Shown here piece by piece: positions 25,608-33,184 of a stretch of 64,000 nucleotides of DNA. The notes beneath the pieces are model-generated. The model did not search any database, had not been told where the DNA came from, and worked only from the letters and a program-made list of their open reading frames with translations. How positions within the stretch are numbered: the first letter of the stretch is position 1; the number at the start of each line of letters is the position of its first letter. Source of the stretch: Phytohabitans rumicis (lineage in GTDB: Bacteria; Actinomycetota; Actinomycetes; Mycobacteriales; Micromonosporaceae); contig NZ_BLPG01000001.1 in assembly GCF_011764445.1 (NCBI RefSeq), positions 6,279,001-6,343,000 on the forward strand. Reading direction: 5' to 3'. The position numbers and the translations under genes were made by a program.

Positions 25608-26582
25608 ATGAAGATCGCCGTTACCGGCTCGATCGCCACCGATCACCTGATGCATTTCCCGGGTCGGTTCGCCGATCAGCTCATCGCCGATCAGCTGCAC
25701 AAGGTCTCCCTGTCGTTCCTGGTCGACGACCTGGTCGTACGGCGGGGCGGGATCGCGGCGAACATCGCCTTCGGCATGGCCCAGCTCGGCCTGCACCCGG
25801 TGCTCCTCGGCGCGGTGGGCGCGGACTTCGCGGACTACCGGTCCTGGCTGGAGCGGCACGGCGTGGACTGCGAGTCGGTGTACATCAGTGAGGTCGCCCA
25901 CACGGCCCGCTTCGTGTGCACCACCGACGTCGACATGTGCCAGATCGCGTCGTTCTACGCCGGCGCGATGAGCGAGGCCCGCAACATCGAGCTGTCGCCG
26001 GTCGCCGCGCGCACCGGCGGGCTCGACCTCGTCCTGATCAGCGCGAACGACCCCGACGCGATGATCCGCCACTCCGAGGAGTGCCGGATCCGGGGGTACG
26101 CCTTCGCGGCCGACCCGTCGCAGCAGCTGGCCCGCATGGACGGCGGCGACGTGGAGAAGCTCATCAACGGCGCCGAGTACCTGCTCACCAACGAGTACGA
26201 GAAATCGCTGCTGGAGAGCAAGTCCGGGCTGACCGAGGCGCAGGTGCTCGACCGGGTCAAGGTGCGCATCACCACGCTGGGCAAGGACGGCGTCGAGATC
26301 GTCGGCAACGGCCTGGACCGCATCCACGTGCCGGTCGCCCGCGACGTCGACGCGGTCGACCCGACGGGCGTCGGCGACGGCTTCCGCAGCGGGTTCTTCG
26401 CCGCGCTCGCCTGGGGGCTCAGCCTGGAGCGGGCCGCGCAGGTGGGCTCGCTGCTCGCCGCGCTGGTCCTGGAGACCGTGGGCACCCAGGAGTACCTGGT
26501 CCAGCGGGACGTCTTCCTGGCCCGCCTCGCCGACTCGTACGGCGACGAGGCCGCCAAGGAAGTGGCCCCGCACCTGGGCTAG
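25608..26582 (+). CDS. PfkB-family carbohydrate/nucleoside kinase (adenosine kinase-like)
   Basis: 324 residues starting MKIAVTGSIATDHLMHFPGRF. It shows the PfkB signatures RRGGIAANIAFGMAQLG near 45-60 and the C-terminal catalytic DPTGVGDGFRSGFFAAL, with base Asp near 256. It is positionally equivalent to the adenosine kinase gene (adoK/cbhK) beside ctaC and the HesB gene in M. tuberculosis, so adenosine is the best-guess substrate. The ATG at 25608 follows a CCCCGAGG region and matches the family N-terminus; upstream in-frame codons look non-coding. The stop overlaps the convergent tusA stop. Confidence 0.88.
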   Translation: MKIAVTGSIATDHLMHFPGRFADQLIADQLHKVSLSFLVDDLVVRRGGIAANIAFGMAQLGLHPVLLGAVGADFADYRSWLERHGVDCESVYISEVAHTARFVCTTDVDMCQIASFYAGAMSEARNIELSPVAARTGGLDLVLISANDPDAMIRHSEECRIRGYAFAADPSQQLARMDGGDVEKLINGAEYLLTNEYEKSLLESKSGLTEAQVLDRVKVRITTLGKDGVEIVGNGLDRIHVPVARDVDAVDPTGVGDGFRSGFFAALAWGLSLERAAQVGSLLAALVLETVGTQEYLVQRDVFLARLADSYGDEAAKEVAPHLG

Positions 26583-26797
26583 GACACCCGGCGCACCGCG
26601 TAGGCGTTCGGCGTCGGCGAGCCCAGGTACTCCTGGGCGCGCATGCGGCACCACGCCGGGATGTCGTTCGCCGCCGCGGGGTCGTCGGCCAGGACGCGCA
26701 CGACCGTGCCCACCTCGACCTGGGGCAGGCGCTTGGCCAGCGCGATCACCGGGAGCGGGCAGCGCTGGCCGAGGCAGTCGAGCACCACCTCGCTCAC
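26579..26797 (-). CDS. TusA-like sulfurtransferase
   Basis: 72 residues with the family Cys-Pro motif CLGQRCPLPVIALAK (catalytic Cys near 13) and the alpha/beta two-layer pattern VRVLADDPAAANDIPAWC. It relays persulfide sulfur. Its ATG overlaps the stop of the cysteine desulfurase (ATGA), so desulfurase-to-TusA sulfur transfer is a natural inference. Confidence 0.9.
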   Translation of the reverse strand: MSEVVLDCLGQRCPLPVIALAKRLPQVEVGTVVRVLADDPAAANDIPAWCRMRAQEYLGSPTPNAYAVRRVS

Positions 26798-27903
26798 AGG
26801 CCCACCACCCCCGCCTCGGCGCGCAGGTCGGACACCACGCCGGGCAGCTCCGCCAGGAACCGGTCCACCTCCGCCTTCGTCGTGTCCCGGTGCAGGGAGA
26901 CCCGGACGTTGCCGTGCGAGAGCACGCCCATGGCCTCCAGCACGTGGCTGGGGCGCAGCGTGGACGACGTACAGGACGAGCCGGAGGAGACCGCGAAGCC
27001 GCGCCGGTCCAGCGCGTGCAGCAGCGCCTCGCCGTCCACGTACAGGCAGGAGAAGGTCACCAGGTGCGGCAGCCGCGCGTCCGGGTCGCCCACCACCTCC
27101 ACGTCCGGCACGGTCGCCGCCACCACCGCCCGGATCCGGTCCACCAGCGGCGCCAGCCGCGCGGCCAGCGCGGCCTGATCGGCGCTCACCGCCCGCAGGG
27201 CCGCCGCGGCCGCCACGATCGCCGGCAGGTCACGGCACGTCTCCCGATCACCATCCGGGTACGGCGACAGCCAACGCACGCCCTTGCGCACCACCAGCAG
27301 GCCCACGCCCGCCGGACCACCCCACTTCCGGGCGCTCGCGGACAGCACAGACCACCCATCGGGTACGTCGACGCGACCGACCGACTGCGCCGCGTCCACG
27401 TAGAGCGGCACTCCGGCGGCGGCGCACGCCTCGGCCGCCGCGCGTACCGGCTGCAGCGTGCCCACCTCGTGGCTGGCGCTGATGAGGGCGGCCAGCGCGA
27501 CCCCGGGCCGGGCGACCGCGTCCCGCCAGGCGTCCAGGTCCAGCCGGCCGAGGCGGTCCACCGGCACGCTCACGCCGCTCGCGCCGGCCGCGTAGAGCAC
27601 CGCGGAGTGCTCGATCGCGGAGTGCACCACGGCCGTGCCGGCGCGGCTGCGCCCCTTCGCGGTCCCCAGCACGGCCGAGTGTGCCGCCGCGGTGCCGCTG
27701 GGGGTGAAAGCGAGCTCGTCGGGGCGTACCCGAAGAATCTCGGCGGTCGCGGCGCGCGCCGCGTCGAGAAGCTGGCGTGCCCGGCGGGCCTGCGTGTAGA
27801 GCTTGCCGGGGTCCGCCCAGCCGTCCTCAAGGGCGGCGAGCAGCGCCTGCCGCGCGACCGGATGGAGCGGCGCGCCGGCGGCCGCGTCGAAGAACGCCTG
27901 CAT
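26794..27903 (-). CDS. Cysteine desulfurase, class V aminotransferase fold (IscS/NifS-like)
   Basis: 369 residues, PLP-dependent, removing sulfur from cysteine to an active-site persulfide. The PLP lysine is in VLSASARKWGGPAGVGLLVV, and the catalytic Cys loop is SSGSSCTSSTLRPSHVLEAMG near residues 315-335. It is coupled to a downstream tusA. The ATG at 27903 (MQAFFDAAAGAPLHP) matches the family N-terminus. It is divergent from ctaC. Confidence 0.92.
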   Translation of the reverse strand: MQAFFDAAAGAPLHPVARQALLAALEDGWADPGKLYTQARRARQLLDAARAATAEILRVRPDELAFTPSGTAAAHSAVLGTAKGRSRAGTAVVHSAIEHSAVLYAAGASGVSVPVDRLGRLDLDAWRDAVARPGVALAALISASHEVGTLQPVRAAAEACAAAGVPLYVDAAQSVGRVDVPDGWSVLSASARKWGGPAGVGLLVVRKGVRWLSPYPDGDRETCRDLPAIVAAAAALRAVSADQAALAARLAPLVDRIRAVVAATVPDVEVVGDPDARLPHLVTFSCLYVDGEALLHALDRRGFAVSSGSSCTSSTLRPSHVLEAMGVLSHGNVRVSLHRDTTKAEVDRFLAELPGVVSDLRAEAGVVGL

Positions 27904-27999
27904 GCGAACGACGCTACCCACCCCCACGGCGTGTAGTAGACGCATGGTCGAGTAATGTGCCGTTTGCTCGCTACGGCACTGCTAGGGAGGCAGGACCAG

Positions 28000-28902
28000 G
28001 TGATCGCTAGGGGTACGCGCAACCGCCGAGTGGGGCGGCTCGCCGGGCTTGGCGCCGGTGCGCTGGCGGTGGTCACCCTGCTGGCCGGCTGCGATGTCGG
28101 GAGCGCGGTCGACGGTTTCGGCTGGCCGCAGGGCGGGATCACGCCGCAGGCCAACCGGATGTACGACCTGTGGATCGGCTCGGCCATCGCCGCGCTGGCG
28201 GTCGGCGCCCTGGTGTGGGGTCTGATCTTCTGGTGCATCGTGCGCTACCGCAAGCGGGGCGACGAGCTGCCGGTGCAGACCCGGTACAACATGCCGATGG
28301 AGTTCCTGTACACGATCGCGCCGATCCTGGTCGTGTGCGTGCTGTTCTACTACACGGCGGTCATTCAGACCGACGTCGACAAGACGCGGCCCAACCCTGA
28401 CGTGGTCGTCGAGGTGGTCGGGTTCAAGTGGAACTGGCAGTTCAACTACCGCGACGGCACCGGCGCGGACGCCAACACGGTCGCCTCCACGCTCGGCTCC
28501 ACCGACGTGATCCCCGTGCTCGTGCTGCCCACCGGCAAGCGGATCCGCTTCGAGGAGACCAGCAAGGACGTCATCCACTCGTTCTGGGTGCCGGAGCTGC
28601 TCTTCAAGCGGGACGTCTTCCCCGGCAACATCCGCAACGAGTTCGAGGTCGCGAGCATCGAGCAGGAAGGCCGGTACGTCGGCCGGTGCGCCGAGCTGTG
28701 CGGCACCTACCACTCGATGATGAACTTCGAGCTGCGTGCCGTGTCGCCGGAGAAGTTCGACCAGTTCCTGGCGGCCAAGCGGGACGGTGCCTCGACGCCG
28801 GAGGCGCTGAGCGCGATCGGTGAGCCGCCGCTGGCGACCACCACGAAGCCGTTCGACACCAAGCGCGACGCCGCGAACTTCAACCCGTCCAGCGGAAAGT
28901 GA
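28000..28902 (+). CDS. ctaC: Cytochrome c oxidase subunit II CtaC
   Basis: 300 residues. The lipoprotein signal ends in lipobox LLAGC (near residue 28), followed by two membrane helices and a periplasmic cupredoxin domain carrying the binuclear CuA site, GRCAELCGTYHSMM (Cys, Cys, His, Met). It takes electrons from the bc1 branch in the aa3 terminal oxidase. The GTG at 28000 is chosen with GGGAGG about ten bases upstream. It is followed by ctaF; ctaD is elsewhere. Confidence 0.95.
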   Translation: MIARGTRNRRVGRLAGLGAGALAVVTLLAGCDVGSAVDGFGWPQGGITPQANRMYDLWIGSAIAALAVGALVWGLIFWCIVRYRKRGDELPVQTRYNMPMEFLYTIAPILVVCVLFYYTAVIQTDVDKTRPNPDVVVEVVGFKWNWQFNYRDGTGADANTVASTLGSTDVIPVLVLPTGKRIRFEETSKDVIHSFWVPELLFKRDVFPGNIRNEFEVASIEQEGRYVGRCAELCGTYHSMMNFELRAVSPEKFDQFLAAKRDGASTPEALSAIGEPPLATTTKPFDTKRDAANFNPSSGK

Positions 28903-28912
28903 GGGCAGCGCG

Positions 28913-29338
28913 ATGAAGACCGAATGGCGGATCTTCGGCATCGTCTCGGTGTTCCTGTACCTCGCCTGCGTCGTGTACGCGTGGTGGACCAACGCCGAGA
29001 TGGGCGAGATCGACTGGGTGGGCACCATCGGGCTGCTGCTGTCCGGGCTGCTGACCACGATGTGCGGCGGGTTCTTCTGGTTCGTGTCCCGCCGTATCGA
29101 CCCGCGCCCGGAGGACCGCCCGGACGCCGACATCGTCGAGGGCGCGGGGGAGATCGGCTTCTTCAGCCCGGGTAGCTACTGGCCGGTCGGGCTGGCCGGG
29201 GCGGCGACGGTGGCCGGCCTGGGCCTGGTCTTCTGGATGTGGTGGCTGCTGGCGGTCGGGTTGATCGCGGTCACGTTCGCCACCTGCGGCCTCCTCTTCG
29301 AGTACTACACCGGCACAAGGCGCACCGCCGAGCACTGA
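28913..29338 (+). CDS. ctaF: Cytochrome c oxidase subunit IV, actinobacterial CtaF
   Basis: 141 residues with four hydrophobic helices and the actinobacterial family start MKTEWRIFGIVSVFLYLACVVYAWWT. It is a small accessory subunit of the actinobacterial aa3 oxidase. It is 10 bases after ctaC. The integrated element lies about 630 bases downstream and separates it from the convergent qcr operon. Confidence 0.94.
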   Translation: MKTEWRIFGIVSVFLYLACVVYAWWTNAEMGEIDWVGTIGLLLSGLLTTMCGGFFWFVSRRIDPRPEDRPDADIVEGAGEIGFFSPGSYWPVGLAGAATVAGLGLVFWMWWLLAVGLIAVTFATCGLLFEYYTGTRRTAEH

Positions 29339-29403
29339 GCCCTGCTGGCTTGGGCGCGCTCTTTTGGCGCGCCCTCTCGTGTGCGCGCTCGCTTGCGCGC
29401 GCC

Positions 29404-29444
29404 TCGCTTGTGCGCGCTTCGCTTGTGCGCGCTTCGCTTGTGCG
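29404..29444. repeat. 15-bp tandem repeat, 2.7 units
   Basis: Units TCGCTTGTGCGCGCT at 29404-29418 and 29419-29433 and a partial at 29434-29444, with related GC-rich sequence back to 29380. It borders the nested palindrome that follows. No coding function is seen in 29339-29745. Confidence 0.75.
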
Positions 29445-29525
29445 TCGATCAAGGGCAAACGGTCGTGGTTTGATCTCCAATCCACGGCCGTTTGCCCTTG
29501 ATCGACGTGGAATTCCTTGATCGAC
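29444..29525. repeat. Nested palindromic repeat, copy 3
   Basis: The inner stem begins GTCGATCAAGGGCAAACGG (29444) and ends CCGTTTGCCCTTGATCGAC (29506). A right outer arm CCTTGATCGAC reaches 29525, and the left outer arm is missing or replaced by the tandem array. It follows ctaF and may act as its terminator. Confidence 0.82.
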
Positions 29526-29633
29526 GGTGCTGGCACGGCGCCTGGGGCTCGCGCTTGGAGGATCCAGGTCTACCGCTCGCGTAAGACGAGCCGCACGCCC
29601 GCCCTTCACCCGCTCACCCAGGACGCTAGCCTC

Positions 29634-29733
29634 GTCGATCAAGGAAAACACCCGCGATCAAGGGTAAACGGCTGTGGTTTGATCTCTTTTCACGGCCGTT
29701 TGCCCTTGATCGACGGCAAATCCCTTGATCGGC
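29634..29733. repeat. Nested palindromic repeat, copy 4
   Basis: Outer arms GTCGATCAAGG (29634) and CCTTGATCGGC (29733); inner stem CGATCAAGGGTAAACGGC at 29655 on, paired with CACGGCCGTTTGCCCTTGATCG. It lies 109 bp after copy 3, mirroring the paired arrangement after gcvT. Confidence 0.82.
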
Positions 29734-29745
29734 GCGGACGTGGGG

Positions 29746-29940
29746 TTACGCGGCGGCGCGGCGTTGCTGCGGGGCGATGCCGGCGCCGGCGGGCTGGCGC
29801 ATCAGGAGCCGTACGGTGATGGGCGCGGTCACGACGGCGGTGCCGCAGCCGGTGCAGACCAGCTCGTCCCCGTCCTCGTCGTACGGCAGGCTCTCGAAGG
29901 GCATCTCGGCCTGGCAGGTGGCGCAGTGCATTTCTCGCAC
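29746..29940 (-). CDS. Small zinc-ribbon protein at the integration site
   Basis: 64 residues from a GTG preceded by GAGGAGG. Two CxxC pairs, MHCATCQAEM and LVCTGCGTAV, can hold one zinc ion, followed by a basic tail. It is probably a host gene, lying outside the left attachment core, and its upstream region is where the element inserted. The original promoter region has therefore been replaced by element sequence. Function unknown. Confidence 0.6.
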   Translation of the reverse strand: MREMHCATCQAEMPFESLPYDEDGDELVCTGCGTAVVTAPITVRLLMRQPAGAGIAPQQRRAAA

Positions 29941-29969
29941 GGGGCCCTCCTCGGCTAGGGAAGCGGGAA

Positions 29970-30260
29970 TTACCCGGTTGTAGTTCTCACGCTACCCAGC
30001 AATTGCGATCCGGCAAGAAGCCACCCCAGGTCGCACCCGGTTCTTTTCGAGATCACGACGCAGACGTCCGTGTACCGGCGAGGCTGGACATTGTCGCGCT
30101 CCCATGTGCGCCACGACTCAACTGGGAGGCCGCAAGCCAATGCGGCCTCTTTAACGTTTCCCCACCCCATGCGCTGCCGAATCAGCGCTAGGCGAGATCC
30201 AAATGCGCTGTCATCCGGAACCCAACCGGTCGTACTCGGCGGTTGCTGCGTCACGGTCAT
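29970..30260 (-). CDS. Phage repressor-like HTH protein, 3' end inside attL
   Basis: 96 residues from ATG 30260; a TTG at 30281 is the alternative. Residues 20-75 form an XRE-like helix-turn-helix (FGSRLALIRQRMGWGNVKEA, LPVESWRTWERDNVQP), as in actinobacteriophage immunity repressors. It is divergent from the Xis/Cro-like gene, with CACAGGTT repeats between them. The last codons (SVRTTTG) and stop lie in the att core; the final base of the TAA comes from host DNA. In the circular form the frame would run on for 25 residues, ending RPPVAA. That predicts a stable short form in the lysogen and a longer, possibly proteolysed form before integration. Confidence 0.75.
   Translation of the reverse strand: MTVTQQPPSTTGWVPDDSAFGSRLALIRQRMGWGNVKEAALACGLPVESWRTWERDNVQPRRYTDVCVVISKRTGCDLGWLLAGSQLLGSVRTTTG
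29971..29996. other. attL core and right flank
   Basis: Core TACCCGGTTGTAGTT (29971-29985) followed by CTCACGCTACC. The 15-base core is repeated exactly at 48982-48996. The flanking CTCACGCT-ACC against TCACGCTGCC similarity suggests the host site resembled the phage site beyond the core. The core overlaps the 3' end of the repressor gene and lies in the upstream region of the zinc-ribbon gene. No tRNA gene is present here. Confidence 0.82.
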
Positions 30261-30264
30261 GCAG

Positions 30265-30374
30265 CACAGGTTAGAGCGCAAGACGCAGGATCGGAAGCAA
30301 TCGCCGAGGAACCTATGCTTGACACAGGTTTCTTGGCAGGTCTAGCCTCCCCCGACATGGGTGATACACAGGTT
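30265..30374. promoter_or_regulatory. Operator region: three CACAGGTT repeats between repressor and HTH gene
   Basis: CACAGGTT occurs at 30265-30272, 30323-30330 and 30367-30374. The middle copy is paired with AACCTATG (30310-30317) as a near-palindrome with a 5-base spacer. The copies flank both divergent starts and the middle one overlaps a -35 box, as expected for binding sites of the lysogeny repressor. Confidence 0.6.
30319..30348 (+). promoter_or_regulatory. Early rightward promoter
   Basis: TTGACA (30319-30324), an 18-base spacer, and TAGCCT (30343-30348), nine bases before the ATG at 30357. Transcription would start close to the ATG, giving a leaderless or nearly leaderless message. 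The -35 box overlaps the central operator repeat. Confidence 0.5.
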
Positions 30375-30551
30375 GATCGGAAACTAACACCTTCCCAGGT
30401 AGCGAAGCGTTTGGATGTCACCCCGGAGACCGTTCGGGAGTGGATCCGCACGGGCAAGCTGCCCTCGATCACGCTGCCCTCGGGCCGGATGAAGGTCCGC
30501 GAACTGGACGTCATTGCGATCGAAACGGCCGAGTTGCGGAGCGCGTCATGA
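30357..30551 (+). CDS. Excisionase/Cro-like HTH protein (MerR/AlpA-type helix-turn-helix)
   Basis: 64 residues, mostly one winged-HTH: LTPSQVAKRLDVTPETVREWIRTGKLPSITLPSGRMKVRELDV. This HTH_17-type fold is used by excisionases and some Cro-like proteins. It is the first gene of the rightward operon and faces the repressor, so it could be a directionality factor, an anti-repressor, or both. Longer in-frame starts (30243, 30315) would place codons over the promoter, so ATG 30357 is preferred. Confidence 0.75.
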   Translation: MGDTQVDRKLTPSQVAKRLDVTPETVREWIRTGKLPSITLPSGRMKVRELDVIAIETAELRSAS

Positions 30552-30904
30552 GCGCGGGGAGGGCGGAGCCGATCGTCCGGGCGGCGATCACGGCGCTCGA
30601 CGCGTTCGGGTGCGACAACCGCATGGATGCCCTGATCCTGTTGCCGCTCTGGGCCCGCTACGAGGAGCTAGGCCCGGCGCAGTTCAACGAGGTGATCAGT
30701 GCGTACCCGCCCCCGGACGACGCCGCGGTAATCCGCGCCCGGGCCGCGGCCGGGCCGCCCGCCGTCGACGACGAGGAGGGGTGGGTGCGCGACGTGGCGG
30801 CGCCGCCGGCCGACGCGCCCCCACCTGACGGCGAGGTGCTCGGCATGGCCGTTACCGGTCGGGTGTCGCTGGACCTGCCGTTGCCGAGGAGGTCGGCAGC
30901 ATGA
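30548..30904 (+). CDS. Hypothetical protein, early region
   Basis: 118 residues, acidic, Ala/Pro-rich in the C-terminal half (AAPPADAPPPDGEV). Its ATG overlaps the stop of the HTH gene (ATGA). No recognised domain; it is soluble and probably an early accessory protein. Confidence 0.6.
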   Translation: MSAGRAEPIVRAAITALDAFGCDNRMDALILLPLWARYEELGPAQFNEVISAYPPPDDAAVIRARAAAGPPAVDDEEGWVRDVAAPPADAPPPDGEVLGMAVTGRVSLDLPLPRRSAA

Positions 30905-31425
30905 CGGCGATCACGATCGAGATCGACGACAGCAAGCTGAGCCGGTATGCGGACAGCTTCCTCGCGCTGGCCTGGCACGTCGCGCAGGCCAACCCGGCGC
31001 CATTCGGAGACCACCGCGCCGGCGAGCTGGTCGAGCACATCGGCCGGGAGATCATCCGGCGCTGGCTCGGCAAGGTGCCGCCCGAGCTATGGCACCACCA
31101 GGGCAGCCACAGCCCCCACAAGTGGCTGAGCCAGTTCGCCCGCTACACCCCCGGGGAGGGCCATCAGTCCCTGCCGGCCTTTAGCGCTGAGCACCGCGAG
31201 GCGTTCCACGCCGGGCATTGGTCGATCAAGCCGGAAGCCGCGGCGGCGCTTCTCCCGGCCGGCGGCGAGGTGGTCGCGGCGGCGATCGAGTGGCAGGAAG
31301 CCAAACGACCCGGCGGTGACTTCATGCGTGGGGTGCGCGCCGAAAAGGCGCTCGCGGAGGCGCTGGAGGTGCTGCTGAAAACGTCGACCGACAGCGACGC
31401 CCCGGCCGAGGAAGTGTCGCCATGA
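30901..31425 (+). CDS. Hypothetical protein, early region
   Basis: 174 residues beginning MTAITIEIDDSKLSRYADSF, mixed alpha/beta with several histidines (ELWHHQGSHSPHKW). I do not recognise a family. It is coupled to its neighbours on both sides by ATGA overlaps. Confidence 0.6.
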   Translation: MTAITIEIDDSKLSRYADSFLALAWHVAQANPAPFGDHRAGELVEHIGREIIRRWLGKVPPELWHHQGSHSPHKWLSQFARYTPGEGHQSLPAFSAEHREAFHAGHWSIKPEAAAALLPAGGEVVAAAIEWQEAKRPGGDFMRGVRAEKALAEALEVLLKTSTDSDAPAEEVSP

Positions 31426-31871
31426 AGCCGCTGACCCTGCCCGGCTGCGGCGCGCCGGCGAGCTTCCGATTCGAGCTGTTCACCCAGAGCGACAAGTCGC
31501 TCGACGGGGATGTGTGGGTGTGCGCGGAGCACGCCTACATCGACACCCTGCGCGAGACGACCGGCCTCGCGCCGTACCGCACGCTCAGCGATCCGGCCGG
31601 GAAGTGCTGTGGGGACGGCTGGGACTTCCGCACCATGCAAGCGATCAAGGCGCCGCTGGCGCCAGCCCCGGCGACCAACGTCGACCTGTACGCGGCGAGG
31701 ATCCGTGGAATCACCGGCCCGGGGGCGCCACCCACCCTCGCCGCGGGGGTCCTCATGCAGGGGGCCATGGACCTTCACCGGGCGGACACCATCACCGACG
31801 CCGAGGCCGTCGCCGCGGTCCGCGACATCCTCTCGGCGCTCGCGCAGGTCGTCGACGAGCGCCGGTCGTGA
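31422..31871 (+). CDS. Hypothetical cysteine-containing protein, early region
   Basis: 149 residues. The N-terminal half has Cys/His residues that could bind zinc (LPGCGAP, VWVCAEHAY, KCCGDGW); the C-terminal half is helical (TITDAEAVAAVRDILSALAQ). No family recognised. Confidence 0.58.
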   Translation: MKPLTLPGCGAPASFRFELFTQSDKSLDGDVWVCAEHAYIDTLRETTGLAPYRTLSDPAGKCCGDGWDFRTMQAIKAPLAPAPATNVDLYAARIRGITGPGAPPTLAAGVLMQGAMDLHRADTITDAEAVAAVRDILSALAQVVDERRS

Positions 31872-31948
31872 GCGTCCGCCGGGCGGTGCTGCTCGCCGTG
31901 CTGGCCGTGGTGATCTGGCTGGCCATGCTGTCCGGCGGCGATCGCTGA
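31868..31948 (+). CDS. 26-residue single-helix membrane protein
   Basis: GTG start overlapping the previous stop. The product SVRRAVLLAVLAVVIWLAML plus a short charged tail is one membrane helix. The stop overlaps the next ATG (TGATG). It is one of many mini membrane proteins in the element. Confidence 0.5.
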   Translation: MSVRRAVLLAVLAVVIWLAMLSGGDR

Positions 31949-32208
31949 TGCCGTCGACGGCGCCGCGCGCCCCGGCCGGGCTGGAGGGCTGGCTCACCGG
32001 CACGCCGCAGGAGCTGGGCGCCGCCCGCGAGGCGCTCGGCCGGCTGTTCGCGATCGTCGTGGAGTCGGCGCGTGAGCCGCTTGGTCGTGGCCGCTACCGG
32101 CAGTACCTCCGCGCAACACCCCTGTCTGTACCCCCAGGAAACACTGAGCTGGAAAGGGCATCTGAGCAGTGCGAAATACCGTTTCCATCACCGTCAACGG
32201 GAACCTGA
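31948..32208 (+). CDS. Hypothetical protein overlapping ssb
   Basis: 86 residues, starting MPSTAPRAPAGLEGWLTGTP, helical in the middle. The last 40 bases overlap the SSB gene in another frame, and the C-terminal sequence looks random, so the true end may differ. Confidence 0.42.
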   Translation: MPSTAPRAPAGLEGWLTGTPQELGAAREALGRLFAIVVESAREPLGRGRYRQYLRATPLSVPPGNTELERASEQCEIPFPSPSTGT

Positions 32209-32645
32209 CCGACGATCCGGAGCTGCGGTTCACCCCCAGCGGCACGGCCGTCGTCAAGTTCACCGTGGCCGTGAACCCGAGGACCTTCGACAAGGACTCG
32301 GGGCAGTGGAAGGACGGCGAGCCCAGCTTCTATCGATGCACGGCGTGGAAGCAGCTGGCCGAGAACATCGCGAACAGCCTCGCCAAGGGCCACCGGGTGA
32401 TCGTCGACGGCACTCTGTCCGAGCGACGGTGGAAGGACGTCAAGGAACCCGAGAAGATGCGCTCGGGGTGGGAGGTCACCGCCGACGCGGTCGGCCCTGA
32501 CCTGTCCTACGCCACCGCGACGGTCAAGAAGATGGCCCGGGGCTCGGCCGGCGACGTGCCGCCGGACGACCCGTGGTCGACGGGCTCCAGCCAACCGCCG
32601 GCGAGGGCCGGCGCCGGATTCAGCGACGACGAACCACCCTTCTAG
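32169..32645 (+). CDS. ssb: Single-stranded DNA-binding protein
   Basis: 158 residues from GTG. The OB-fold domain occupies residues 1-112 (ITVNGNLTDDPELRFTPSGTAVVKFTVAVN, SFYRCTAWKQLAENIANSLAKGHRVIVDG), followed by a flexible tail and the acidic tip DDEPPF that recruits partner proteins. It coats single strands, fitting rolling-circle replication by the Rep encoded downstream. AAAGGG lies about 11 bases upstream of the start. Confidence 0.93.
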   Translation: MRNTVSITVNGNLTDDPELRFTPSGTAVVKFTVAVNPRTFDKDSGQWKDGEPSFYRCTAWKQLAENIANSLAKGHRVIVDGTLSERRWKDVKEPEKMRSGWEVTADAVGPDLSYATATVKKMARGSAGDVPPDDPWSTGSSQPPARAGAGFSDDEPPF

Positions 32646-32654
32646 GAGATCTCC

Positions 32655-33184
32655 ATGACGACGACGCAGTTCAATTTCTGGCGGAGCACTCAGCCGTCGA
32701 CAATCGAGCAGGAATTCGGCTACCACCCGGCTACCCCCGTCACCGGCCCGGTGCACGACCACGTGCGGGCGATGATGCGCACCACGGCGCACCGGCTGAA
32801 CGAGCTGCTGCCGGAGTGCGAGCCGAAAAAGCTCGCGCTGGCTGCGCTGCGCGAGGCCATGTGGGCGGCCAACTCCGCGGTTGCCTGCTACGGCTCGGGT
32901 GACCCTGGCTGGCAGCGCTCGATGCGGGACTGGCTGGCCCTGCCGCCGGAGCGCGTCGACGACGCGCCCGCCGCGGCGGCCGGCACCAAGGACACGCCGG
33001 CGGGCCGGGACCTTGATGACCCCTCCGGGTCCTCAGCGGTCGCTACGCCCGGCCCGCCGGCGGCCACCCCCGACCAGGCCCCGCGGCGGGCAACGCGGCG
33101 CCGGCGATCGGTAAGGCAGCGGTGGCCAAGCCGGAGTCCGTGTTCGTGCGGCCGTACGTGGTCAAGTCCGGGGAGAGCGCGTGA
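32655..33184 (+). CDS. Acb2-like (anti-CBASS) domain protein, apparent frameshift
   Basis: About 176 residues after correction. Residues 18-75 contain FGYHPATPVTGPVHDHVR, then LNELLPEC and LALAALREAMWAANSAVA, the pattern of the Acb2/Vs.4 helical-hairpin family that sequesters cyclic nucleotide signals of CBASS immunity. A Pro/Ala linker and a basic tail (SVFVRPYVVKSGESA) follow. The tail is in another frame: one extra base in GCCCCGCGG near 33083 joins them, and the stop then overlaps the next GTG as elsewhere in the operon. Family assignment is from memory of the motif, so moderate confidence. Confidence 0.65.

Noticed and set aside
29971-29996. tRNA gene as integration target
   Set aside because: No tRNA-like cloverleaf or CCA end could be found at either junction.
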